7,041 nt of DNA, taken from DASSBG01 sp965651365. GTDB taxonomy: Bacteria; Pseudomonadota; Gammaproteobacteria; Xanthomonadales; Rhodanobacteraceae. Within the stretch, counting starts at the first letter, position 1, and every line of letters begins with the position of its first letter. A program made the position numbers and the translations under genes. The notes below the pieces were generated by a model. The model made no database searches. It was not told the DNA's origin and saw only the letters and a program-made list of their open reading frames with translations. The stretch lies in NCBI GenBank assembly GCA_965651365.1, contig CBFGSA010000133.1, forward strand, positions 1 through 7,041, in the 5' to 3' direction. Positions 1-5,683 of the stretch are shown here, piece after piece.

Positions 1-242
1 AGCGCATGAAGGGCGTGATCATGAGCTTCTGGCTGCTGTCGGTGTCCTACGGCAATCTTTGGGTGCTTATGACCAATGCGGCGGTGCGCAATGATGCCGT
101 CACCGCGCAGATCGCCGCCAGCGGCATCAGCGAGAACGCCTTCATGATGTTCTTCTTTGCGGGCTTTGCGCTGCTGTCAGCAGTGGTTTTCGCCTTGTAC
201 GCTCGGCGCTACCCGCTCAAGGAATACTACCGGACGGCCTGA
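1..242 (+). CDS. POT-family peptide/H+ symporter, C-terminal end (partial)
   Basis: This is the 3' end of a gene that begins before the window; the frame is open from the first complete codon at base 3 and stops with TGA at 240-242. The visible ~79 residues start with RMKGVIMSFWLLSVSYGNLW, which matches the conserved late transmembrane region of proton-dependent oligopeptide transporters (POT/PTR2 branch of the major facilitator superfamily). That region is usually 'P-x-R-M-K-(S/G)-x-I-M-(S/G)-x-W-x-L' followed by 'GN'. A second hydrophobic helix (AFMMFFFAGFALLSAVVFALY) follows, and then a short basic tail. The family imports di- and tripeptides across the inner membrane, driven by the proton gradient. 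The ATG at base 6 is an internal methionine, not the start. The substrate-binding half of the protein is outside the window, so specificity cannot be judged. Confidence 0.8.
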   Translation, partial: RMKGVIMSFWLLSVSYGNLWVLMTNAAVRNDAVTAQIAASGISENAFMMFFFAGFALLSAVVFALYARRYPLKEYYRTA

Positions 243-899
243 TCAGCCGCGCCGGATGTCGTAGACGGCCGTGGTCAGCCAGCTCAGGCCGCGTTCGGCA
301 AAGCGTGGTTCGGAATCGAGGATGTCACGTTGCTCCAGGCATTCGATGTGCCAGGCCTTGCCGTACAGCTCGCGCACTTCATCCTCGCCCACCGCAAACG
401 GCGGGCCGTCCATCTGCTGCTGCACGTAGTCCAGCGTGATCAGCAGCATCCGGCACCTGGCCGGCAAGATTGCACTCAGGTGAGCGCTGTAGCTGCGCCG
501 CATGTCCGGAGGCAGCGCGATCAGGGCTGCGCGATCGTAGACGGCCGAGCAATCGGCTATGGCCGCCTTGTCCAGATCGAACACGTCGCCGCAGATCAGC
601 TCGATGGCGCCGGTGTCAAAATGTCGGCCGAGCGGAGACTCGAACTCCCGAGCCTGCAGTTGGTTCTCCTGCAGAAACTGCGCGACCGCGCGGGGTGACA
701 ACTCGACGCCGAGCACGCGGTAGCCCTGATCGGCCAGCCAGATCATGTCCAGAGATTTGCCGGCCAGCGGCACCAGCACACGGGCGTTTTGGTCCAGCTC
801 CAGCCGCTGCCAGTGTCTGGCCAGCAAGGGCATCACTTCACTGCGGTGGAAACCGGTTTGCTCGCTGCGCCAGCGATTCAGCCAGAAGTCGCGTTGCAT
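243..899 (-). CDS. tpm: Thiopurine S-methyltransferase (TPMT)
   Basis: This soluble SAM-dependent methyltransferase of 218 residues has the usual length of bacterial TPMT. It opens with the family N-terminus MQRDFWLNRW. The SAM-binding region LVPLAGKSLDMIWLADQGYRV lies at residues ~42-62, followed by GVELS (64-68). Most homologues have PLCGKS, so the Ala at residue 46 is a small departure. Further conserved blocks are CGDVFDL (103-109), VYDRAALIALPPDMRRSY (120-137) and MDGPPFAV (163-170). Known bacterial members methylate thiopurines and also selenium and tellurium species, giving volatile methylated products; the natural substrate is uncertain. I chose the ATG at 897-899 over one 16 codons upstream, because the protein family begins here and a GGGAG ribosome site sits 8 bases before it. 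The gene converges with the peptide transporter with no bases between the two stop codons, and diverges from the OmpA-like gene. Confidence 0.9.
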   Translation of the reverse strand: MQRDFWLNRWRSEQTGFHRSEVMPLLARHWQRLELDQNARVLVPLAGKSLDMIWLADQGYRVLGVELSPRAVAQFLQENQLQAREFESPLGRHFDTGAIELICGDVFDLDKAAIADCSAVYDRAALIALPPDMRRSYSAHLSAILPARCRMLLITLDYVQQQMDGPPFAVGEDEVRELYGKAWHIECLEQRDILDSEPRFAERGLSWLTTAVYDIRRG

Positions 900-907
900 G
901 GGCCTGT

Positions 908-912
908 CTCCC
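908..912 (-). promoter_or_regulatory. Ribosome binding site deciding the tpm start
   Basis: On the minus strand the bases read GGGAG, then an 8-base spacer, then ATG at 899. The in-frame ATG at 947 has no comparable site and would add 16 residues absent from the TPMT family. Confidence 0.6.
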
Positions 913-1117
913 GAGCCTGATCCAGACAGAGCATGATACGCCGTCAAAACGCGGCCTCGTTCACGAAACCGCAGATTGTGCTGAATTGTCGCGAAACAGC
1001 CACGTCCGGTCCTGCCGCGGACACCGCCGGATGCGATAAGGTTATGCCATGGGTGTTCGCGTGCGGCACTGACCTGCCCGACCGTTGCCGCAGAACGCTC
1101 TTCAGTCCACTACTTCT

Positions 1118-1122
1118 GGAGG
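1118..1122 (+). promoter_or_regulatory. Ribosome binding site of the OmpA-like lipoprotein gene
   Basis: A perfect GGAGG lies five bases before the ATG at 1128. Together with the lipoprotein signal peptide that begins there, it fixes the start and excludes the upstream in-frame ATG at 933. Confidence 0.75.
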
Positions 1123-1127
1123 CTCGC

Positions 1128-1730
1128 ATGAAAATTCGTACATCCCGCAGCGTGGGTCTGGTCGCTGCCGTATTGGCCATGGCATCGCTTTCCGCCTGCA
1201 CGCAATACGTGAAAAAGACCGACTATGACGCCGCCATCAGCCAACTGCAGCAAAAAGACCAGCAGCTGCAGCAGCAGATCGACAGCCTGAAGTCGGACAT
1301 GGAGCAGCAGTTCTCGAAGTACGACGCCAGGATTTCCGAGCTTGAAGGCCGTATCAAGGTCGACAACGTGGCCCTGTTCGACTTCAACAAGGCCGATCTC
1401 AAGGATCAGTACAAGCCGATGCTGGATGATTTTGCCAAGGTCATGCGTGCCCATCATTCCGAGGCCCTGGTGACGGTGGAGGGATTTGCCGATCCAGCCG
1501 GTTCGCGTGCGTACAACAAGAAGCTGGGCCAGAAGCGCGCCGAGGCGGTGCGCGACTATCTGGTCGACGAAGGCGGCCTGACGGCAAGCCAGGTACGCGC
1601 TGTCAGCTACGGCGAAGACAGCAACCGCCAGATCGAAAAAGGCCAGACCCGCGAGGCCGGCAGCGACAACCGGCGTGCGGTGCTGGTGGTGGATATGGCC
1701 GACAGCGTGGCGGCAGCCGGCACGATGTAG
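1128..1730 (+). CDS. OmpA-like peptidoglycan-binding outer-membrane lipoprotein
   Basis: The product has 200 residues. A lipoprotein signal peptide (basic MKIRTSR, then a hydrophobic stretch) ends in the lipobox LSAC with Cys24. The +2 residue is Thr rather than Asp, which predicts outer-membrane sorting. Residues ~34-76 are a Gln-rich heptad-like stretch (QLQQKDQQLQQQIDSLK and onward) that should form a coiled coil. Residues ~78-190 are an OmpA C-terminal domain: VALFDFNKADL, then EGFADPAG with Asp122, then YNKKLGQKRAEAV with Arg137. That Asp and Arg are the two positions that bind diaminopimelate in OmpA domains, so anchoring to peptidoglycan is likely. It resembles Pal and YiaD-type proteins, but no tol genes are adjacent, so I do not call it pal. 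The start has GGAGG at 1118-1122 five bases upstream; an in-frame ATG at 933 would add 65 residues without a signal peptide and is rejected. Confidence 0.88.
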   Translation: MKIRTSRSVGLVAAVLAMASLSACTQYVKKTDYDAAISQLQQKDQQLQQQIDSLKSDMEQQFSKYDARISELEGRIKVDNVALFDFNKADLKDQYKPMLDDFAKVMRAHHSEALVTVEGFADPAGSRAYNKKLGQKRAEAVRDYLVDEGGLTASQVRAVSYGEDSNRQIEKGQTREAGSDNRRAVLVVDMADSVAAAGTM

Positions 1731-1737
1731 TCCGGAC

Positions 1738-1758
1738 TGCGGCGTGGTTCTTGCCGCA
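1738..1758 (+). terminator. Weak hairpin after the OmpA-like gene
   Basis: TGCGGC at 1738-1743 pairs perfectly with GCCGCA at 1753-1758 around a 9-base loop, starting 8 bases after the stop codon. There is no T run after the stem, so intrinsic termination is doubtful. It may instead protect the 3' end of the mRNA or mark a Rho-dependent end. Confidence 0.3.
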
Positions 1759-1844
1759 TCGGCATCAACCGCGCCGCCATTTCCCGGTCGATTGCCCGAA
1801 TTGGCGCTTGCAGGCGTGCTTGAAGCCATGCCGCCGTCTTTACT

Positions 1845-1854
1845 CGCTATAGCG
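1845..1854. promoter_or_regulatory. 10-base perfect palindrome containing a -10-like TATAGC
   Basis: CGCTATAGCG is its own reverse complement and contains TATAGC at 1848-1853, which could serve as a -10 element for the downstream mddA gene. No convincing -35 hexamer stands at 16-18 bases before it; TTGAAG at 1820-1825 is too far, at 22 bases. It lies about 120 bases before the mddA start. Confidence 0.2.
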
Positions 1855-1933
1855 CCGTGTCGCAGTTGAACCCTGCATGGTGTTCCTCGAAGAAAGCTGT
1901 TTGCACTCGCCGAGCGCAAACCGCACTTCTGTC

Positions 1934-1948
1934 GCGCACTTTGTGCGC
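1934..1948. repeat. Perfect inverted repeat in the mddA leader
   Basis: GCGCAC (1934-1939), a TTT spacer and GTGCGC (1943-1948) form a perfect 6-bp inverted repeat. It ends 12 bases before the mddA ribosome site AGGAGGG. In RNA it would be a tight GC-rich hairpin next to the ribosome binding site; in DNA it could be a small operator. No T run follows, so it does not look like a terminator. Confidence 0.4.
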
Positions 1949-1974
1949 CTGCCGAGAGCGAGGAGGGACTTGCC

Positions 1975-2715
1975 ATGCGTCATGTTGGACTGATTGTCTA
2001 CGGTGTTCTCGGTTATCTGGTGTTTTTGGCCAGTTTTTTGTATGCGATTGGTTTTCTGGGCGATTTTGGAGTGCCCCGGACAGTGGACAGTGGACTGCCA
2101 TCGCCGGTATTTCAGGCCGTCATTGTTGATGTGATACTGCTGGGCATTTTCGCGATCCAGCACAGCGGCATGGCCCGGCGCGGCTTCAAGCGCTGGCTGA
2201 CTGGATGGATGGCCGAGCCGCTGGAACGCAGTACCTATGTGCTGCTTTCAAGCCTGGCCTTGATCCTGCTGTTCTGGCAATGGCGCCCGCTGCCAGCGGT
2301 GATCTGGGATGTGCAGCCCACCTGGGCGTTCTGGTTGCTGTATGCGCTGTTTGCCCTGGGCTGGCTGATCGTGCTTACCGGCACCTTCGCGATCAATCAT
2401 TTCGATTTGTTCGGCCTGCGCCAGGTCTGGTACGCGGCACACCAAAAGCAGCGGCCCGATCTGGATTTCATCGAGAATTTTTATTACGGCCTGATCCGGC
2501 ATCCCCTGATGCTCGGCTTCGTCATCGCGTTCTGGGCCACGCCGCACATGACGGCGGGACACCTGCTGTTTGCTGCTGCATCCACCGGCTACATCCTGAT
2601 TGCGGTCAGGTTCCTGGAAGAGCGCGACCTGGTCGCAGCACATGGCGATGCCTACCGCGATTACCAGAAACGCGTGCCCATGATCTGCCCGTGGCCGCGG
2701 CGACAACGCGGTTGA
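1975..2715 (+). CDS. mddA: Methanethiol S-methyltransferase MddA
   Basis: This 246-residue integral membrane methyltransferase belongs to the isoprenylcysteine carboxyl methyltransferase-like/NnrU group. MddA transfers a methyl group from SAM to methanethiol, giving dimethyl sulfide. The sequence shows about five or six hydrophobic segments (roughly 5-29, 46-62, 88-101, 118-137, 178-190, 196-211). Blocks I associate with MddA are YLVFLASFLYAIGF (14-27), QHSGMAR (62-68), ERSTYVLLSSL (84-94), FWQWRP (100-105) and NHFDLFGLRQV (141-151). The C-terminal ICMT-like signature is also present: YYGLIRHPLMLGF (170-182), then EERDLVAAHGDAYRDYQKRVP (215-235), which binds SAM in the wider family. AGGAGGG at 1961-1967, seven bases upstream, fixes the start. 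The gene appears to stand alone and converges on the antiporter gene with 12 bases between stops. A methylation role shared with the nearby tpm is an inference. Confidence 0.88.
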   Translation: MRHVGLIVYGVLGYLVFLASFLYAIGFLGDFGVPRTVDSGLPSPVFQAVIVDVILLGIFAIQHSGMARRGFKRWLTGWMAEPLERSTYVLLSSLALILLFWQWRPLPAVIWDVQPTWAFWLLYALFALGWLIVLTGTFAINHFDLFGLRQVWYAAHQKQRPDLDFIENFYYGLIRHPLMLGFVIAFWATPHMTAGHLLFAAASTGYILIAVRFLEERDLVAAHGDAYRDYQKRVPMICPWPRRQRG

Positions 2716-2730
2716 GCCAGATTTCGCTCA
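2713..2730. terminator. Small hairpin holding both convergent stop codons
   Basis: TGAGC (2713-2717) and GCTCA (2726-2730) form a 5-bp inverted repeat with an 8-base loop. The left arm begins with the TGA stop of mddA, and the right arm is the complement of the antiporter's TGA stop. The hairpin reads the same from either strand and could mark the end of both transcripts, but the stem is short and lacks T runs. Confidence 0.25.
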
Positions 2731-4584
2731 GCGGCGCGCAAACTGGCGCGAGATCAGGTCCACTTCGGCTTTGTCGCCTGATAGCGTGAGCGTATCGTTG
2801 GCCTGCACCTCGGTGCCCAGCTCGGGTACCAGGGCATTTCCGCCACGATCGATGCGCAGAATGCGTATGCTCGAAGGAAGCGCCAGTTCGCGAATAGTCT
2901 GGCTGGCAAGTGACGGGTTCTGCAATTTGACAACACGCACTTCCTGGGTTTCATCTGACCCGAATCCGGCGGGCAGGGCTGCCGGATTGATGACCAGTCC
3001 CTCCAGCATCAGGACGGTCGAGTATTGCGGATTGACGATGCGCACGCCCGAATCACGCAGTTGCGCGTTGTCGGCGGGGTTTCCCACCCAGGCGATAACG
3101 TTGCGGGTATTGAATACATCGCGCGCCAGACGTGCGATCTTGATGGTTTGCGCCGCGTTCTGGGACATCACCACCACGGTGCCAGCCTCGGTCAATCCGG
3201 CTTCGCGCAGGCGCTCCAGCAGGCGCGCGCGGTTCTCTTCGGGCGTGTGGCGGTCGCGATCTTCCGGCTCGGTTCCGGCAATGCGTACCGGTTCCAGATC
3301 GTGTCCCTTGAGGCGCTCCATCAGGCTTTCGACTTCAGGCCGCGAACCAATCACGAACACCTTGTCGCCTACCTGGTGCTTGCGCGGCAGAATGCGGCTG
3401 AAGACCACCGGTGAAACGGTACAGGTCACAACGGCAACCAGGATGATGGCTGCATCGATGGCTTCATTGATGACGCCCATCTCCAGGCCGATCTGCGCCA
3501 CGGCGACGATAAAGGACAGGCGTGCGCTCAGCAGCACGCCGGAAGCCATGGTCTCGCGCCAGTTGAAACCGAAGCGGAGCACCAGCGTCGGCAGCAGTTT
3601 TACGGCGTATGCAGCCAGAATCAGGATCGGCACCATCAGCAGCGTGCCTTCCGAGGCCATCAGGGCCGCCAGATCGAACTTGACCCCGACCATGATGAAG
3701 AACACGGGAATCAGGAAACCGAAGCCGATCGCGTCGAGTTTTTCGCGCAGCATGCTGCTGCTGTTGCTCGACAAGAGCGAAATGATTACCCCGGCCAGGA
3801 AGGCCCCCAGGATATTCGCCACGCCCAGGCTGTCGGACAGGCCCATGAAGATCAAGATCACGGCAAAGGCGCCGCGCACGCGGATCTGCGCGGTGGCCGT
3901 TGACAGGGCCTGCATCATGCGCCGGGCCGGGGCGTGGCTCTTGAAATGGGTGCCAAGTCGCCACACGCCGATGAAGGCAGCGAACAGCACCAGCACCAGC
4001 AGCACGCGCACATTGGCGCCATCGCCGATCAGCAGCACGTAAGCACTGATGAACAGGATGGTGAGAAAATCCGCCAGCAGCGCGCTGACCAGAATCGCCT
4101 GGCCGAAATGGCTGGTGGTCAGGCCGCGTTCCTTCAATACCGGCGCCACCACACCCAGCGAAGTGGTGGTCAGTACCATGGTCATGATCCAGGGATCGTG
4201 TGCCACGCTGAAATGCACCATGGCAAAGCCGGCCGCCAGCGACAGCACGGCTGACAGTGCAAACATCACACTGCCGACGAAGAATGGATTGGTTGCCAGG
4301 CGGCTGCGCGCGGCCGCAGCACGCGTAGTGCGGGCTTCGTTGAAGTTGATCTCCAGCCCGGACAGGAACATCAAATAGGCGAAGCCGAGCACTGACAGCA
4401 CCTGCAGCACCTTGTCGTCATGGATCCAGTCCAGACCGCTCTGGCCGAACACGATACCGGCAATGATCTCGCCCACCACCACCGGAATGCCGAAGCGCTT
4501 GACCGGTGCCAGCACCAGCGGCACCAGAAACGCCAGCGCCGCGACGATCAGCAGCGGGATGAAAGACAGGTCGGCATGATGCAT
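2728..4584 (-). CDS. CPA2-family cation/proton antiporter with degenerate RCK module
   Basis: The product has 618 residues. Residues 1-400 form a 12-13 helix monovalent cation:proton antiporter domain (Na_H_Exchanger, CPA2/KefB-KefC type). Visible family features are PVVVGEIIAGIVFG (34-47), FLSGLEIN (73-80), SALLADFLTIL (167-177) with Asp172 at the usual ion-binding aspartate, GVANILGAFLAGVIIS (254-269) and IPVFFIMVGVKFD (292-304). Residues ~406-530 resemble an RCK/TrkA-N Rossmann domain and ~547-616 a TrkA-C domain ending in the typical LVPELGTEVQANDTLTLSGD pattern. The nucleotide loop is VFVIGSRPEVE (409-419), which lacks the GxGxxG signature, so NAD(H) gating as in KefC may be lost or altered. 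Inner-membrane K+ or Na+ efflux in exchange for protons is the likely role; the ion is not decidable here. There is no clear Shine-Dalgarno before the ATG at 4584, so the exact start is less certain. Confidence 0.87.
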   Translation of the reverse strand: MHHADLSFIPLLIVAALAFLVPLVLAPVKRFGIPVVVGEIIAGIVFGQSGLDWIHDDKVLQVLSVLGFAYLMFLSGLEINFNEARTTRAAAARSRLATNPFFVGSVMFALSAVLSLAAGFAMVHFSVAHDPWIMTMVLTTTSLGVVAPVLKERGLTTSHFGQAILVSALLADFLTILFISAYVLLIGDGANVRVLLVLVLFAAFIGVWRLGTHFKSHAPARRMMQALSTATAQIRVRGAFAVILIFMGLSDSLGVANILGAFLAGVIISLLSSNSSSMLREKLDAIGFGFLIPVFFIMVGVKFDLAALMASEGTLLMVPILILAAYAVKLLPTLVLRFGFNWRETMASGVLLSARLSFIVAVAQIGLEMGVINEAIDAAIILVAVVTCTVSPVVFSRILPRKHQVGDKVFVIGSRPEVESLMERLKGHDLEPVRIAGTEPEDRDRHTPEENRARLLERLREAGLTEAGTVVVMSQNAAQTIKIARLARDVFNTRNVIAWVGNPADNAQLRDSGVRIVNPQYSTVLMLEGLVINPAALPAGFGSDETQEVRVVKLQNPSLASQTIRELALPSSIRILRIDRGGNALVPELGTEVQANDTLTLSGDKAEVDLISRQFARR

Positions 4585-4595
4585 GCGTGCAGTGT

Positions 4596-4611
4596 GCCAG
4601 ACATGACTGGC
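4596..4611. repeat. Inverted repeat just upstream of the antiporter start
   Basis: GCCAG (4596-4600), six bases, then CTGGC (4607-4611) form a perfect 5-bp inverted repeat, 11 bases before the antiporter start codon on the minus strand. It could be an operator half-site pair or a leader hairpin. A match this short can arise by chance. Confidence 0.25.
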
Positions 4612-4681
4612 CAGCGGCGCATGAATGTGCGGAAGTTTCAGTTTGCGGACCGAAATCGCAACAACGGCGCGGGCGCGGATT

Positions 4682-4690
4682 TGCTACCAT
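4682..4690 (+). promoter_or_regulatory. Probable extended -10 promoter for the unknown lipoprotein gene
   Basis: TG at 4682-4683, one base, then TACCAT at 4685-4690 matches an extended -10 element (TGnTAnnAT). It lies 46 bases before the ATG at 4737, predicting a leader of about 40 bases. I see no good -35 hexamer at the expected distance, which is usual for extended -10 promoters. It sits in the 152-base divergent region shared with the antiporter. Confidence 0.4.
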
Positions 4691-4736
4691 CCGTGCTCCT
4701 GCCACATTGAGGCGTTCGATCCGGGAAATTTTTCGG

Positions 4737-5345
4737 ATGCACAGTCGCAAACCCGAATTGGGCTTGAGCCGTCCAGGAGTGCGGCTCACGCTGGCCGCAG
4801 CCTCGCTGATCATGCTCGCGGGTTGCGCGAGCATCCCGCTGGGCACGCTCTGGAAGATGCGCAGCTTTGATGCCGATGATCTGGCGCGCATCGATGCGCG
4901 AGAAATCCGCCTGGCAGGGCGTATTGATCCGGCGCCGCAGCGCGTTGATCCGTCACGCACGCATCTGGAACTGAGCCTGGTGCCCAGGGTCGAGGGCGCA
5001 CCCGATGAACACTACGCGTTCAGCTTGCGCGTGTCGGATGACTACGAACCCGCGCTGATTCCCGAACCGGACCCGCAGCATCGCTGGGTTGTACTGGAAC
5101 TCGATGACGCGGGTTTGGCAGCGTGGCAGCGCCTGCAGCCGAAACTGGTGAACGTGAAGAAGAACTACCGCGGGGCAAGCTTCTCGTTCGAGTTCAAGGC
5201 CACCGATGAAGGCTCAGAGAAATTCGACGCGATCTGGGTCAGCGCCCGCCTCGAGCTCGATCCGCAGCAGGGGCCGCTGACCCTGCTCGACCGCAAGCGC
5301 TTCAAGGTTGAACAGGAGCCCGAGCCTGCCCCTGACAACACGTAG
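4737..5345 (+). CDS. Lipoprotein of unknown family
   Basis: The product has 202 residues and I do not recognise its family. The N-terminus has basic residues (Arg4, Lys5, Arg12, Arg16), a hydrophobic stretch LTLAAASLIML, and a lipobox LAGC with Cys30. Ala at +2 predicts outer-membrane sorting. The mature part has no membrane helix. It is rich in charged residues and alternates in a way that suggests beta strands, for example THLELSLVPRVEG, HYAFSLRVSDDYEPALIPEPD, HRWVVLELDDAG and GASFSFEFKATDEG. An acidic Pro-rich tail (EQEPEPAPDNT) ends the protein. I chose the ATG at 4737 because the signal peptide starts there; an in-frame ATG at 4587 would add 50 residues unlike an export signal. The ribosome site is weak (GGGAA about 12 bases upstream). 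The gene diverges from the antiporter, and its TAG stop abuts a palindromic element. Confidence 0.75.
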   Translation: MHSRKPELGLSRPGVRLTLAAASLIMLAGCASIPLGTLWKMRSFDADDLARIDAREIRLAGRIDPAPQRVDPSRTHLELSLVPRVEGAPDEHYAFSLRVSDDYEPALIPEPDPQHRWVVLELDDAGLAAWQRLQPKLVNVKKNYRGASFSFEFKATDEGSEKFDAIWVSARLELDPQQGPLTLLDRKRFKVEQEPEPAPDNT

Positions 5346-5372
5346 GTTGGGTTGAGCGCAGCGAAACCCAAC
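5346..5372. repeat. Palindromic element between convergent genes
   Basis: GTTGGGTT at 5346-5353 pairs perfectly with AACCCAAC at 5365-5372 around an 11-base loop (GAGCGCAGCGA) that can itself pair weakly (CGC/GCG). The element starts directly after the TAG of the lipoprotein gene and ends 6 bases before the stop of the flavodoxin-like remnant, so it fills the gap between two convergent frames. No T run follows on either strand. From memory, near-identical palindromes occur as dispersed intergenic elements in many proteobacterial genomes. A bidirectional transcript-end or REP-like role is an inference. Confidence 0.6.
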
Positions 5373-5378
5373 AGCACC

Positions 5379-5636
5379 TCAATGTTCGTTGGCGGCTGGA
5401 GTCAGCAACGCGCCAACCTGATCACGCCAGCACTGCAGCGCTGCCGGATCCTCGTCGTCCACCTCGACCGGCTCGAACCAGGCCTGGGCACGACTTGCCT
5501 GCAGCCAGCCCTGAAGCTGGTGGCCAAAGCCACAGAACTCTTCGTAGCAACGATCTCCCGGCGCCAGCAGGCCATAGCGCAATTGCTGCAAGCGGGCGGG
5601 CTGCTTCATGGCCGTGTCATGGAAGGCTTCGGCCAT
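5379..5636 (-). pseudogene. 5'-truncated flavodoxin-like remnant (C-terminal half)
   Basis: The 85-residue frame reads like the second half of a short-chain flavodoxin or MioC-type FMN protein. The segment LRYGLLAPGDRCYEEFCGFG (19-38) matches the family's 'LRYGxxxxGDxxYxxFCxxG', which contributes to FMN binding. It is followed by a helix (HQLQGWLQASRAQAWFEPVEVD), and WRDQVGALL ends the fold. Missing is the N-terminal half with the phosphate loop (T/S-x-T-G-x-T/A-E) and the STYGxGE-type loop. The frame is closed by an in-frame TGA 9 codons before the first ATG, only ~20 bases from the thiolase gene, so there is no room for that half. FMN binding is therefore unlikely. It could be translated from ATG 5636 or from ATG 5609, which overlaps the stop of a 22-codon ORF. 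I regard it as a deletion product rather than a whole gene. Confidence 0.55.
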
Positions 5637-5674
5637 GTCGAGCCGGGCTTGATGTGCGTCAAGTCAAAGCGCAT
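5606..5674 (-). CDS. 22-codon ORF coupled to the thiolase stop
   Basis: A GGAG (5680-5683) follows directly after the thiolase TAG and stands 6 bases before an ATG at 5674. The frame gives 22 residues beginning MRFDLTHIKPGS and ends with TGA at 5608-5606. This TGA overlaps an ATG at 5609 (ATGA), which is in the flavodoxin-like frame. I recognise no family. It may be the original start of the damaged flavodoxin-like gene, now out of frame, or a tiny ORF that allows reinitiation. That it is translated is an inference from the ribosome site only. Confidence 0.3.
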   Translation of the reverse strand: MRFDLTHIKPGSTWPKPSMTRP

Positions 5675-5683
5675 GGCCCGCTC

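Noticed and set aside
933..1127. An N-terminal extension of the OmpA-like protein from ATG 933
   Set aside because: The extension is not hydrophobic or secretory, would bury the lipoprotein signal, and the GGAGG at 1118 supports the later start.
1731..1974. A hidden small gene in the 244-base gap before mddA
   Set aside because: Short frames here have no ribosome site or recognisable product. Only a weak hairpin and two palindromes could be supported.
1110..1976. A 288-codon open frame on the - strand opposite the OmpA-like gene and the following gap
   Set aside because: It covers a lipoprotein gene with clear signal peptide, OmpA domain and ribosome site. The antisense product is Leu/Ala/Gly-rich without motifs.
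2771..4042. A 423-codon open frame on the + strand opposite the antiporter
   Set aside because: It is Ser/Arg/Thr-rich low-complexity translation antisense to a well-supported membrane protein, with no domain features.
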